A DNA stretch of 64,000 nt from Roseburia intestinalis L1-82 (GCF_900537995.1 NZ_LR027880.1:4133501-4197500), one strand, 5' to 3'. Positions 44,026-53,241 are shown, counted from the stretch's first letter. Made by a program: numbers and translations. The notes: a model not told the origin generated them from the sequence alone.

Positions 44026-44763
44026 TTACACCCTGATATCTGAAATTCGTCTGTTTATTGCCATTGCCCCCACAAAAACCAATAATGCTGCACTCATGAC
44101 AAGAACACCTGCCAGATTGCCATACAACGGATCGATAAATTCTCTTGATGCAAGATTCAGATAGGCGAGAATAAAAAATGGCATCACACTCATAATCTTC
44201 CCCTCCAGCTTCTTTCCGGCAATGACTGTATCCACTTCCCTCTCTACTTCTATCTTTGCGGATATGCGTGCTGCTGTTGTCCGGATAATCTGAGGGAAGT
44301 CTCCCCCACTCCTTTTTGCAAAACCAAAAATCTCTGCAAAACTTTGGATTTCTTCCACACCGCTCCGCACTGCCAGATCATGCAGAATCTCTTCTACATT
44401 CCGGTTTAATTTTATTTCTGCATTCATCTGAATCAATTCCTTAGTGATCATTGCCTCTTTTCCATACAGATCCATAATTTCCCGCTCCGCTTCTTTCCAT
44501 GCATGTTCAATGGAATATCCTGCAAGCAATGCCGCTGCAACGGCCTGGATCGCATCCCGAAATTCAATCATCAGCTTTTTTGCACGTTCATCTCTTTTTT
44601 TATTTTTGTAATAAGAAACGATTAGATAATTTACAGGAATAACCAGCACCATTCCATACCATGAACGGTAAAACAGCCACGCGATCGCTGCTGCGACTGC
44701 CGTCCCTGCTGCCAGACACCCCAGTCGTTCCCACAGATTACACCGATATTTACGATAATCCAT
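44026..44763 (-). CDS. tadB: TadB-like pilus inner-membrane protein
   Basis: The 245-residue protein has two N-terminal helices, a cytoplasmic T2SS-F domain (FRDAIQAVAAALLAGYSIEHAWKEA ... FAEIFGFAKRSGGDFPQIIR) and two C-terminal helices. Its ATG directly abuts the cpaF stop. It works with TadC as the platform driven by CpaF. Confidence 0.9.
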   Translation of the reverse strand: MDYRKYRCNLWERLGCLAAGTAVAAAIAWLFYRSWYGMVLVIPVNYLIVSYYKNKKRDERAKKLMIEFRDAIQAVAAALLAGYSIEHAWKEAEREIMDLYGKEAMITKELIQMNAEIKLNRNVEEILHDLAVRSGVEEIQSFAEIFGFAKRSGGDFPQIIRTTAARISAKIEVEREVDTVIAGKKLEGKIMSVMPFFILAYLNLASREFIDPLYGNLAGVLVMSAALLVFVGAMAINRRISDIRV

Positions 44764-46008
44764 TTATTCTCCTGTACCAGGAAGTGTGATTCCTGCTCTT
44801 TTACATTTTTCCTGATTAAAAAGTGTACCTACCCGCTGTAATTCTCCACAGACTGTTTCTCCGTCCGATGGTTTTTCCACATAACGATACAGATCTTTCA
44901 ACACAATCTCCCCTTCCTGCATACCAGTCACTTCTGTAATTGTCAGGACCTTACGGCTTTTATCCCTCATTCTCCCAAGATGAACCAGAATATCCAGTCC
45001 GGATGCAATCTGACTTCGTATCGCAGTAAGCGGCAGCTCCATTCCCATCAGCACCATTGTTTCTAAACGACTCATCATATCCCGACAGGAATTTGCATGC
45101 CCGGTAGATAAACTTCCATCATGTCCGGTATTCATTGCCTGCAGCATATCAAGCGCTTCCTCTCCACGACACTCACCAACCACAATTCTCTCCGGCCGCA
45201 TTCGAAGTGCCGTACGGATCAGATCCCGTATCGTAATCGGTTTTACTCCTTCAAACATCTGATTTCTTGTTTCAAGTCTTACCAGATTTGGTTTGTCGAC
45301 AAGCCGGAGTTCTGCCGAATCTTCAATCGTAATGATCCTTTCCTCCCTCGGAATATACTGGGACAGCGCATTTAAGAACGTTGTTTTTCCGGAGCCTGTC
45401 CCTCCTGATATAAATATGTTATATCCTGCCATCACAAGCACTTTTAAAAATGCTGCGGCTTCCTCTGTAATTGACTCTATCCGTATCAGATCTTCCATTA
45501 AAATAGGTGTTTGTGGAAATTTTCGGATAGATACTGCAGCACCGTCTATGGAAATTGGCGAAAGCACAATATTTACACGCGATCCATCTGCTAATCTTGT
45601 ATCCACGATTGGAGATGCCTCATTTACCATACGGTTACTGTTTCCTGCCATCTGCTGTATCACATCACCCAATTTCTGCTCAGATGAAAAATGTGTCTGC
45701 GCCCGAAATAATTTTCCTTTTTTCTCATAAAAAATACGGGACGCTCCATTGATCATAATCTCCGTCACTTCAGGATCCTCTAATAATTCCTGAATCGCAT
45801 CATACTTTCTTAAAGAATTAAACAATAAATGTTCTAATTGTTCCCGTTCTTTCAGAGTTAACAGATTTTTTCTGGAGTATTCTTCCACTTCCTTTTCAAT
45901 AAACCGGCAAACTTCTTCATCATTTTGTTCTCTGGACAAGTCAAGTGCTGCTATGATATTTGATCTTAAATCATCAAATATTTCTTCACTCCACCTATAT
46001 TTCTCCAT
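44764..46008 (-). CDS. cpaF: CpaF/TadA-type pilus assembly ATPase
   Basis: The 414-residue secretion ATPase has the N-domain (YDAIQELLEDPEVTEIMINGASRIF), Walker A (FISGGTGSGKTTFLNAL), Asp box ERIITIEDSAELRL, Walker B MRPERIVVGECRGEEALDMLQAM and a His box TGHDGSLSTGHANS. It powers pilin polymerisation. An ATG two codons upstream lies too close to AGGGG; the ATG at 46008 has a 6-nt spacing. It overlaps the CpaE-like gene. Confidence 0.95.
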   Translation of the reverse strand: MEKYRWSEEIFDDLRSNIIAALDLSREQNDEEVCRFIEKEVEEYSRKNLLTLKEREQLEHLLFNSLRKYDAIQELLEDPEVTEIMINGASRIFYEKKGKLFRAQTHFSSEQKLGDVIQQMAGNSNRMVNEASPIVDTRLADGSRVNIVLSPISIDGAAVSIRKFPQTPILMEDLIRIESITEEAAAFLKVLVMAGYNIFISGGTGSGKTTFLNALSQYIPREERIITIEDSAELRLVDKPNLVRLETRNQMFEGVKPITIRDLIRTALRMRPERIVVGECRGEEALDMLQAMNTGHDGSLSTGHANSCRDMMSRLETMVLMGMELPLTAIRSQIASGLDILVHLGRMRDKSRKVLTITEVTGMQEGEIVLKDLYRYVEKPSDGETVCGELQRVGTLFNQEKCKRAGITLPGTGE

Positions 46009-47044
46009 AAGCATCCCCTGCCAGATAGTCTCTTATATAATCTCCAAATTCACTCCAGACAAGCTGTTCTAACATATTTCCCCCACCACGGATTCCTTTT
46101 GCGGTAAACGGAAGATTTACAAACTGTAACCGTTCGGACATTCCGTCCGGCTTTACCTGTTCCAGATAATGAACAAATTCCGTTTTCTGGCATTCATAGA
46201 AATATCCTTCTTTTACCGGACAATAAATACTGCTGCATTCTTCCAGAAACGCCGCTATGGATGGAATCCCAGTTCCAAAATCAAATACAACCGTATCAAA
46301 CTTTGTATTTTCTTCCAGATGTGCCAGCAGTTTCCGGTAATCATCCATCTGAAACTCCCCCAGCTGCTCAGGATTGCGAAATGGTGCTACATACGAAAAA
46401 TCTCCCATTTCATATATGCTCTGAAAAAACTGTTCTGATTCTGTTGTTCCCCTTCTCAATCGAAGGGTCAGATCCCCGATATCGTATTCTGCCTGACTGT
46501 CAAACAACTGTAAAAATCCGGTATTTTGCATCAGATTGATATACAATATCCGTCGTTGTTTTGCCAGTACAGAAGACAGTACCATAGAAAACGGCATCTG
46601 CATTTCATGACCGATTGGAGAATATACCCCTATTATCTCCAGCTTGGTTAATCTGTCTGTAAATGATTCCTTTCCCGCTTTTTTCCCTCCTGTCACTACC
46701 ATCATTTCATGAAGGATCGCCTCCATTGGCTGATATTTAAAAATGACCGTCAGCTTTCTCCCCGACTGCAGATAAGAATTATCTTCTGACAGACGCTCTG
46801 GTATATTTTCTGACAGGATCAGCACGGTCATTCCCGACAAAACTGCCTGTTCGCCAAATTCTGAAAATCCACTCCCCAGCAAAACCAGATCAAATTTTTC
46901 ATTTTTTATTTTCTGTAAAAATAATTCCGGCTCCGGAAATAAATGAACCGTAAATTCCTTTGCCTTATGTTCCATCAGATATGCAGCAAATCTTTCCCCG
47001 TACGTTTCATTCGTATCGCAGAATGCCACATCCAGTTTATGCAA
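45995..47044 (-). CDS. CpaE-like Tad localisation protein with degenerate P-loop
   Basis: The 349-residue protein has a receiver-like N-terminal domain (LDVAFCDTNETYGERFAAYL ... FDLVLLGSGF) and a MinD/ParA-like C-terminal domain (DTVVFDFGTGIPSIAAFLEECSSIYCPVK). The Walker A site is not conserved (GVYSPIGHEMQMPFSMVL lacks the Lys), so ATP hydrolysis is doubtful. It probably positions the pilus machine. TTG at 47044 is taken as start: GGGGTGGGG precedes it and TTGCATAA overlaps the previous stop, as elsewhere in this operon; an upstream ATG (47077) has no Shine-Dalgarno. Confidence 0.85.
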   Translation of the reverse strand: MHKLDVAFCDTNETYGERFAAYLMEHKAKEFTVHLFPEPELFLQKIKNEKFDLVLLGSGFSEFGEQAVLSGMTVLILSENIPERLSEDNSYLQSGRKLTVIFKYQPMEAILHEMMVVTGGKKAGKESFTDRLTKLEIIGVYSPIGHEMQMPFSMVLSSVLAKQRRILYINLMQNTGFLQLFDSQAEYDIGDLTLRLRRGTTESEQFFQSIYEMGDFSYVAPFRNPEQLGEFQMDDYRKLLAHLEENTKFDTVVFDFGTGIPSIAAFLEECSSIYCPVKEGYFYECQKTEFVHYLEQVKPDGMSERLQFVNLPFTAKGIRGGGNMLEQLVWSEFGDYIRDYLAGDAYGEI

Positions 47045-47477
47045 TACCCCACCCCCAGACCACGATAAAATATCCAATTAAAATTGCTGTTGAAAAATGC
47101 ATGAATGTCTTTGTCCCAATTGCATAACCAACCGTTACTTTTTTGTAAACGATCTTTCCTGCTCCTATCACTGCCCCCACAACAAACGCCACAGGTATCA
47201 GATAGCAAAGCTGTGTCAGTGTCAGAAAACCTCCTGCAATGGAAAATAACTTGATATCGCCTGCACCCAGTATGCACAGACTAAATAAAAGAAATAATAA
47301 GATAACCGGAATAGATATATTCATCAGAAAATGAACTGCACCTGCACTTCCTTCCCCCAGCAGTCGAAATGCAAGTCCCCAAATTAATCCGGAAACAATC
47401 AGCCGGTTACTGATCCTGCCGTTTCCAAAATCCATCACCACCGCTAACGTAAGATGCGTCAGCAATGTAAGATTCAT
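47037..47477 (-). CDS. A24 prepilin peptidase (CpaA-like), first gene of the Tad operon
   Basis: The 146-residue membrane protease has both catalytic Asp sites: VVMDFGNGRISNRLIV and the classical GAGDIKLF (GxGD). Four to six membrane helices are predicted. It would remove the leaders of the Flp and TadE-like pilins. GGGG lies 5 nt before the ATG. A promoter just upstream makes it the operon's first gene. Confidence 0.92.
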   Translation of the reverse strand: MNLTLLTHLTLAVVMDFGNGRISNRLIVSGLIWGLAFRLLGEGSAGAVHFLMNISIPVILLFLLFSLCILGAGDIKLFSIAGGFLTLTQLCYLIPVAFVVGAVIGAGKIVYKKVTVGYAIGTKTFMHFSTAILIGYFIVVWGWGIA

Positions 47478-47519
47478 TAGTTCCCCAATTCATCACCTCT
47501 TTCGTAGTTTGTAAGTCGA

Positions 47520-47548
47520 ATTATAGCAATGCTTTTTTTGTTTGTCCA
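47520..47548 (-). promoter_or_regulatory. Tad operon promoter
   Basis: TGGACA (47543-47548), a 17-nt spacer and TATAAT (47520-47525) lie on the minus strand, 43 nt before the first Tad gene. No terminator is seen before the FHA gene. Confidence 0.8.
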
Positions 47549-47584
47549 TACTTTTTTACAAAACAGCCTATCTTTGTAGACTAT

Positions 47585-47857
47585 TCACAAAAATTTACAT
47601 GCCAAAATTCCATAAAGCAGCGCAAACCCGCCTATACCAAGGATTCCAATTGTCAAAAGGCTTACCGGATTTAATCCCACGCTAATCGCTATTCCCTGTG
47701 AAGTAAAAAAATCATTTGCATAAATAATCCCGATTCCGCCTAAAACAATACGAATCATAAAATTTAACAGCATCTGTATTTTTTTCCCGATTACAACAAT
47801 AAAAAGGACCATACCAAGAACTCCTATGATTGCCCATTCTCCCTGTATTTGCTGCAT
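47585..47857 (-). CDS. bofA: BofA-family membrane protein
   Basis: The 90-residue protein has three hydrophobic segments and the family ending LNPVSLLTIGILGIGGFALLYGI. In Bacillus BofA holds back pro-sigma-K processing by SpoIVFB; in other Clostridia the role is open. The start at 47857 has AAGGA 7 nt upstream. It is divergent from a yaaL relative, recalling the recR-yaaL-bofA cluster of Bacillus. Confidence 0.85.
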   Translation of the reverse strand: MQQIQGEWAIIGVLGMVLFIVVIGKKIQMLLNFMIRIVLGGIGIIYANDFFTSQGIAISVGLNPVSLLTIGILGIGGFALLYGILACKFL

Positions 47858-48006
47858 ATAGATATCCTTTTCTCTTCTTTTTATCAAATTTATTCATCCG
47901 GACATATTTTATGCAAATAATTTCTTACAATTTTTCCGTTTTTTGTATAGAATGGAAATTTCGTGATTATACTAAAAATAAAGAATTTTTCAGACGGAGG
48001 AATATT

Positions 48007-48258
48007 ATGTTTCGTTTTTTTCAACCAGAAAAAACAAATGATGCGCATTACACAGTGCTAATGAATGACCTCCATCAGACTGCGCAGGATCTGCAGGATG
48101 CATACCGTAATTTAGAAAATGTAATTGACCCGGACATGATTGATTGCTGCATTTATGAACTATATTCTGTGCAAATGCGCTATAAATTTTTACTCGCTAG
48201 TATAAAAAAAATAGAGGATTCCTATACTAAGAATCCTCTGGAAGTATCAAAATCCTGA
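48007..48258 (+). CDS. yaaL: DUF2508 (YaaL-family) protein
   Basis: The 83-residue helical protein matches YaaL/DUF2508 in size and in LHQTAQDLQDAYRNLENVIDPDMIDCCIYELYSVQMRY. GGAGG lies 6 nt before the ATG. Its last 37 bases overlap the end of fliS on the other strand and include the fliS terminator. Function unknown. Confidence 0.88.
   Translation: MFRFFQPEKTNDAHYTVLMNDLHQTAQDLQDAYRNLENVIDPDMIDCCIYELYSVQMRYKFLLASIKKIEDSYTKNPLEVSKS
48203..48239 (-). terminator. fliC-fliS terminator inside two coding ends
   Basis: AGAGGATTC (48213-48221) pairs perfectly with GAATCCTCT (48231-48239), followed on the minus strand by ATTTTTTTATA. The stem overlaps the last codons of both fliS and yaaL. Confidence 0.88.
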
Positions 48259-48698
48259 TACGTCTCAACCAAATCATTTTTTCCATACGTATATCCGGCA
48301 TAAATCTGCTGGGTATTACGCATAAGCGGTGCGGAGGTATCCTCTTTCATTACCTCCGCAAACGCCGTGTAAAGTTTCTTCATCAGGTTCTCCGCAAGTT
48401 CAACCTCTTTTAAATCCCTTTTATACATTGCTTTTGCAAGTGTCTCCCTGCAAAATACATAGATGCGATATAACTCTCCTGCAAGTTCATAGGAAAAATC
48501 AAGCGATGAGATCAATTCACTGATAGTTTTTGAGGCATTCCGCAATGCTGTCTTATAATTTTCCCATTCTCCGTTATCATGTGCCTCTTTTGTATCTTCC
48601 ATATATGCAAAAAATATGTCATAAATCACAATGACCAGACCACCCCTGTTACTCTGACTGATCCTTCTTGTAAAATCCATTATCTGTTCTTTTTTCAA
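48222..48698 (-). CDS. fliS: Flagellin export chaperone FliS-like
   Basis: The 158-residue protein has the FliS four-helix pattern: NRGGLVIVIYDIFFAYMEDTKEAH, ASKTISELISSLDFSYELAGELYRIYVF and a C-terminal helix. It is longer than typical FliS (about 125) through its C-terminus. It follows fliC by 15 nt and would bind the C-terminal helix of flagellin before export. Confidence 0.85.
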   Translation of the reverse strand: MKKEQIMDFTRRISQSNRGGLVIVIYDIFFAYMEDTKEAHDNGEWENYKTALRNASKTISELISSLDFSYELAGELYRIYVFCRETLAKAMYKRDLKEVELAENLMKKLYTAFAEVMKEDTSAPLMRNTQQIYAGYTYGKNDLVETYQDFDTSRGFLV

Positions 48699-48713
48699 AA
48701 CAGATCCCTCCTG

Positions 48714-50174
48714 TTACTGCAGAATCTGCAATACCTGCTGTGGCAGATCGTTTGCCTGTGTCAAAACAGAGATTGCTGCCTGATTTAATACATTCTGATG
48801 TGTATAATCTGTCATTTCCGATGCCATATCCGCATCTGTCAGTCGTGACTGGGCTCCTGTCATATTTTCTTCAAACGTATCCAGGCTTGATACCGTACTC
48901 TCAAGACGATTCTGGTATGCACCAAGTCTTGAACGCACTTCACTGACCTTTGAAATGGCATCGTCAAACTGTGTGATACCTCTGCCTGCTCCATTTACAG
49001 TCGTCACGTCTGCATCATCAATGTAAAGGCTCTTGCAGGAAACCTCCGGAATACGCACTCTTGTTTCCTGATCCTCATTTGCTCCAATATGAAGTGCCAT
49101 CGTTCCGATATCCGTGACATCAAAATCCAGCTTACCCGTATAACCTGCATCAGCAAGAAATGACATCTCAAATCCGGCTCTGTCTGTAACCGTAATCTTA
49201 TTTCCATCTGTTTTTACCGTAGCTGTATCACCAAATCCGGTTCCATCACTCGGTTTTGTGAGCGTTACTTCGGCATCTGTACCGGAAGGTACGATCACTT
49301 TGCCATTCTGAATCTGTCCGTATACATAGCTGCCTTTATTCTCTGGATCTTCTACAACACTGTTTCCTCCGTCTGCTGTAAATCCAAGTGCATTAGCAAG
49401 CTGCTTATCATCAAATGCGATCTCTAAGATGCTTGACATTCCGTACTGTTCTGCGGTAAATGAAAGTGCTCCATTCTTTTCAATCTTAACGGTTGTTTCA
49501 CCAGTCTCTGCTGCATTTCTGATCTTCTCAAAAGCCTCCGCATAGGTGTCGGCTGCCTCTATCTCTACTTTAGAACCATTAATACTCATTGTTCCGGACG
49601 CACCGACCGGTGCTGTGGAATTATAATTCTGATTTGCTGTTACCGGTCCGGCCTGTGTAGCTGCAGTATCAATGGAAAGCTGATACTGTCCTGCTTTCAC
49701 ATGATCAGAAATGTCCACTCTTGTTGCATTTTTGGTGTAAACCCTGGTATCTAATGAACCATCTAAAAGTGTTTTGCTGTTATACTCTGTATCTGTAGAA
49801 ATACGGTCAACTTCATCTTTTAATGAAGTGATTTCTTTCTGGATTGCTTCTTTATCCGCCGGTGTCATTGTTGCATCACTCGCTGCCTGCACGGAAAGTT
49901 CTCTCATACGCTGTAAAATACTGGTCGTTTCACTCAGCGCACCATCTGCGATCTGAATAACAGAAATACCATCCGATGCATTCTGGGAAGCCCGGTTTAA
50001 ACCATCAATCTGTGCTTTCATCTTGTTGGAAATAGCCATTCCTGCCGGATTGTCCTTGGAATGGTTGATCTTAAGTCCCGATGAAAGCCGTTCCATCGAT
50101 GCACTTAAATTATCCTCAATTCCAAGTAAATGTTTATTCGCAATCGCTGCTGACACATTGTAATTAATTCTCAT
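48714..50174 (-). CDS. fliC: Flagellin
   Basis: The 486-residue flagellin has the D0/D1 ends (MRINYNVSAAIANKHLLGIE, LNRASQNASDGISVIQIADG; ENMTGAQSRLTDADMASEMT, QANDLPQQVLQILQ) and a variable D2/D3 region (about 180-375). The TLR5 motif is LQRMRELSVQ (87-96), close to that of Salmonella. One Cys occurs near residue 380, unusual for a flagellin. A sigma-28 promoter and a strong GGAG site precede it. The start at 50174 fits the family N-terminus. Confidence 0.97.
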   Translation of the reverse strand: MRINYNVSAAIANKHLLGIEDNLSASMERLSSGLKINHSKDNPAGMAISNKMKAQIDGLNRASQNASDGISVIQIADGALSETTSILQRMRELSVQAASDATMTPADKEAIQKEITSLKDEVDRISTDTEYNSKTLLDGSLDTRVYTKNATRVDISDHVKAGQYQLSIDTAATQAGPVTANQNYNSTAPVGASGTMSINGSKVEIEAADTYAEAFEKIRNAAETGETTVKIEKNGALSFTAEQYGMSSILEIAFDDKQLANALGFTADGGNSVVEDPENKGSYVYGQIQNGKVIVPSGTDAEVTLTKPSDGTGFGDTATVKTDGNKITVTDRAGFEMSFLADAGYTGKLDFDVTDIGTMALHIGANEDQETRVRIPEVSCKSLYIDDADVTTVNGAGRGITQFDDAISKVSEVRSRLGAYQNRLESTVSSLDTFEENMTGAQSRLTDADMASEMTDYTHQNVLNQAAISVLTQANDLPQQVLQILQ

Positions 50175-50251
50175 TCTGTTTCTCCTTCTATTGTCTCCGC
50201 CACGCATCCATGCTGTATTTCCGACATTCCATGTCCCAATTCTCTGCTGTA

Positions 50252-50278
50252 TATATCGGTTTCAACACACTTTCTCTA
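50252..50278 (-). promoter_or_regulatory. Sigma-28 promoter of fliC
   Basis: TAGA (50275-50278), a 15-nt spacer and CCGATATA (50252-50259) on the minus strand match the flagellar consensus TAAA-N15-GCCGATAA. Transcription would start near 50245, giving a leader of about 70 nt. Confidence 0.85.
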
Positions 50279-50454
50279 AAGAGCAGATTGTTTGAAAAAT
50301 CATAAATTTTTTCACGGATTCTCCATGTTTATTTTTTCGTACTTCCGTTGGAACTGATTGCAATCCCTGTCGATTCGTATTATAATGACCACATCCAGGC
50401 ATAATAAGCTGTGATAAAAACTAAAAACACCTATTTTTTTATAAGGAGGACTAT

Positions 50455-50664
50455 ATGACACAGGTAACAAAATCTACTATGATCGGCGAACTGCTTCAGA
50501 TTGACGAAAACATCGCGCCAATTCTTTTAAATATCGGTATGCATTGTCTCGGATGCCCATCTTCCCAGATGGAGACCATCGAAGAGGCCGCTATGGTTCA
50601 TGGAATTGAGCCGGATGCTCTTGTAAAAGAGATCAATGATTTTCTTGCAAAAGACCTTGCATAG
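50455..50664 (+). CDS. DUF1858 domain protein
   Basis: The 69-residue protein matches the DUF1858 fold: MIGELLQIDENIAPILLNIGMHCLGCPSS with a conserved Cys pair (CLGC), and a helical end. Related domains occur with hybrid-cluster and ScdA-like iron repair proteins. A redox or metal role is likely but unproven. AAGGAGG precedes the ATG. Confidence 0.92.
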   Translation: MTQVTKSTMIGELLQIDENIAPILLNIGMHCLGCPSSQMETIEEAAMVHGIEPDALVKEINDFLAKDLA

Positions 50665-50701
50665 TAAGTTTGGAATACCATCTTACAGGTAAAAATGATT
50701 A

Positions 50702-50757
50702 CATCAGAAAAGGATCGTGAAAATGATTTTGCTCATCTTCACGATCCTTTTCTGATA
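50702..50757. terminator. Long perfect hairpin between DUF1858 and mecA genes
   Basis: A 19-bp perfect stem starts ATCAGAAAAGGATCGTGAA and is closed by its complement at 50739-50757. It lies between two convergent genes and can end both transcripts, though classic T-tracts are weak. Confidence 0.8.
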
Positions 50758-50796
50758 TCAAACTGATCTATCGTTCATAAAATCATCGTCCGTCAG

Positions 50797-51570
50797 TTAT
50801 AATGCGGCAAGCATCTGCAGCGCTTTTCCTTTTATCACCAGTCTGTAATGTTCGCCAAAAAAAGCCTCCGTCGCAGGTGAATATGCCTGCTGGGCTCCAT
50901 ACTCAGATAAAATATTGCACACCTTATTAAACTCCTCCGGTGACTGGCTGCTCTTACTTACCAGAAGATAATATCTGTGTGTTGCAACATCCTCATACAG
51001 GTCATTTTTACCTTTGTAAAAACCGCCTAACACAGCCGCAAGTTTTGACAGTTCAGTGAGATTCTGGAACATAAACAATTTCGTAATGTCTACAAGGACC
51101 TTGACCGGATCTTCTTTTTCTTTCTGACCGCCATCTGACGGTACGAAATTGCTATTCTGCTGCGTTTTTGCTGCATTTCTCAATTCCTGTTGTTTTTTGA
51201 ATAATCCAAGTATATCATCTGCCCCCTCGGAAATCGGAGCATTTCCACCAACAATAGCATCGTCATATAAATCCTCAGGATCCGGATCAGAAAACTTGGA
51301 AAATCTCGTATCAAGCTCCTCCGGATACTCTACTTTTGTAATGACTAATATAATGGTATCTGCCGAAAGCGGAATCGCCTCTATCATCAGCGGAATATCA
51401 TCTGCCTCAAACCCAAACTCGTATGCTGCCTGCTGCATCATGTCACGGAACAGCATCTTCGCTTTTTCCGTGCCATATGCCAACTCACTTAACTTGATCT
51501 GACGTTCTACTAAATCTTCTCTCGTCAGTGTGCAGCGAATCTGATTATCATTTACTTTTTCAATTTTCAT
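50797..51570 (-). CDS. mecA: Adaptor protein MecA
   Basis: The 257-residue adaptor has the MecA N-terminal domain (MKIEKVNDNQIRCTLTREDL, LAYGTEKAKMLFRDMMQQAAYEFGFE), an acidic linker and a C-terminal domain (LFMFQNLTELSKLAAVLGGFYKGKNDLYED). It delivers substrates to ClpC and blocks or promotes their decay. The ATG at 51570 has AAGGAAG upstream and fits the family start. Confidence 0.92.
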   Translation of the reverse strand: MKIEKVNDNQIRCTLTREDLVERQIKLSELAYGTEKAKMLFRDMMQQAAYEFGFEADDIPLMIEAIPLSADTIILVITKVEYPEELDTRFSKFSDPDPEDLYDDAIVGGNAPISEGADDILGLFKKQQELRNAAKTQQNSNFVPSDGGQKEKEDPVKVLVDITKLFMFQNLTELSKLAAVLGGFYKGKNDLYEDVATHRYYLLVSKSSQSPEEFNKVCNILSEYGAQQAYSPATEAFFGEHYRLVIKGKALQMLAAL

Positions 51571-51753
51571 ACAATCACTTCCTTTTATCCGGAAAACCTT
51601 GTAAACTGTACATCTATTATAAACAAATGCAATATCGATGTAAAGTATACCATTATTAAAACTTTCTAAAACCATAACTGCTTTTTTTCTGTAACATATG
51701 CTGTATTATAAGCATTAATCTTTGTATATATTACACAAACATTACAAAAGAAG

Positions 51754-51782
51754 TTGCAATGTAAAATAATTCATGATATAAA
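51754..51782 (+). promoter_or_regulatory. Promoter of the kinase gene
   Basis: TTGCAA (51754-51759), a 17-nt spacer and TATAAA (51777-51782). The start near 51789 leaves only about 13 nt before the ATG at 51802, with no good Shine-Dalgarno there. Confidence 0.65.
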
Positions 51783-51801
51783 CTATGCATGAGATGCGAA
51801 T

Positions 51802-53241
51802 ATGACACGCCCAGAAAGGAGCGGATATCGCATAGATACCAAATTATTGTTTGGCAAATACCGTATCATTTCGACTCTTGGTGCCGGCAGCAGCGGCACT
51901 GTCTATCTTGCCGAACATCTCAAACTGAAAGTTTATCGTGCTATTAAGTGTATCCCCAAAGACACGGCACGAAACACTTCCAACTTTTCAGAAGAACAGC
52001 TTTTAAAGGAAGCCGGCCTTCTGAAGAATCTTAATCATCCTGGCATCCCCCTCATATATGATATCGACGAAGACGATCATTTTTTTTATATGATAGAAGA
52101 ATTTATTCAGGGTGATTCACTGGAGGATCTTATTCTCCATCAGGAAATAATTCCAGAGGAACAATTCATAAATTACGGCATGCAGATTTGCGCCGTTCTT
52201 GATTATCTGCATCATTTATCTCCATACCCTATCCTGTATCAGGATTTAAAACCGGAGCATATTATATTATGTGGAAATCAGGTAAAAATAATCGACTTTG
52301 GAATTGCTTCATTTATTACCGTTTTCGGTAAAAATTTCCAGTTATACGGAACAGAAGGATATGCAGCGCCGGAAGCTCTTAACGGAGATACCGTAACTAC
52401 AGCTTCCGATATCTATTCTCTTGGGAAAGTGTTAGAAGCACTCGCCAGAGCATGCACACCTGACTGTTCTGAAACACTCACGCATATTATAGAAAAAGCG
52501 GCCGACCGGAATCCGGATTCCAGATACCAGACAGCCACAGATCTTATGCTTGCACTGTCAGAACTTGCCGGGGAAAAAAATCCGGTCAAAAAAGGTCTTA
52601 TCTTCCGACAGTCATCCAAAAAGAGATATTCTGCGTGTCACTCATTTGCACATCTCATAAAAAACATAGCCGTGATCGGCAGCCGTTCCGGTGCCGGTGC
52701 AACATTTTTTTCAGTATCCCTGGTAAACACACTGAATCACAGACATATTCCCTGCTGTTATATACCAATGGATCATTCTGACAACCTTATATCCATGACC
52801 CAGACAGGGATTTCGCTCACAGAACACGAGGGAATCTTTCAGTCAAAAAATTTTACCGCCACTCCCTGTTATGGTCCCGGAATTGAAGATCCTGTTTTAC
52901 CATCTGTCATCCGGGTAAGGGATTTTGGCACTCACACCAGCGAATATTCTGACTTTGGTCATTTCGACCTGACATTTATCCTGTTAAGCGGCAGTCCATG
53001 GGATTTTGCAGATACACTGTCTTTTATCAGCCGGCTTGAAAATACTGGATCTTACATATATATCTGCAACCATGGCAATAAAAATGCTGCAAAAAAATAT
53101 GCCAGATATCTGAAAAATCCGGTCTATTGTTTTCCTGAAGACACCAATCCTTTTTATGTGACTCCAGAGAAGGAACGTCTTATTATGCAAATTCTACAAC
53201 GAAAGGAGCTGATACATCATCCGGAACATCGGAAAAACTGA
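51802..53241 (+). CDS. Ser/Thr protein kinase fused to a degenerate MinD/CpaE-like domain
   Basis: The 479-residue protein has a kinase domain (about 17-270): Gly loop LGAGSSGTVYLAEH, Lys in AIKCI, Glu in LLKEAGLLKNLNH, catalytic loop LYQDLKPEHIIL, DFG in IIDFGIA and APE in YAAPEAL. The loop keeps Asp and Lys but has His in place of the Mg-binding Asn. The C-terminal 190 residues resemble a MinD/CpaE fold (NIAVIGSRSGAGATFFSVSL) without a Walker Lys. No membrane or PASTA part is seen. The next gene encodes a similar MinD-like protein. Partners could include the FHA protein of the Tad operon. Confidence 0.82.
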   Translation: MTRPERSGYRIDTKLLFGKYRIISTLGAGSSGTVYLAEHLKLKVYRAIKCIPKDTARNTSNFSEEQLLKEAGLLKNLNHPGIPLIYDIDEDDHFFYMIEEFIQGDSLEDLILHQEIIPEEQFINYGMQICAVLDYLHHLSPYPILYQDLKPEHIILCGNQVKIIDFGIASFITVFGKNFQLYGTEGYAAPEALNGDTVTTASDIYSLGKVLEALARACTPDCSETLTHIIEKAADRNPDSRYQTATDLMLALSELAGEKNPVKKGLIFRQSSKKRYSACHSFAHLIKNIAVIGSRSGAGATFFSVSLVNTLNHRHIPCCYIPMDHSDNLISMTQTGISLTEHEGIFQSKNFTATPCYGPGIEDPVLPSVIRVRDFGTHTSEYSDFGHFDLTFILLSGSPWDFADTLSFISRLENTGSYIYICNHGNKNAAKKYARYLKNPVYCFPEDTNPFYVTPEKERLIMQILQRKELIHHPEHRKN

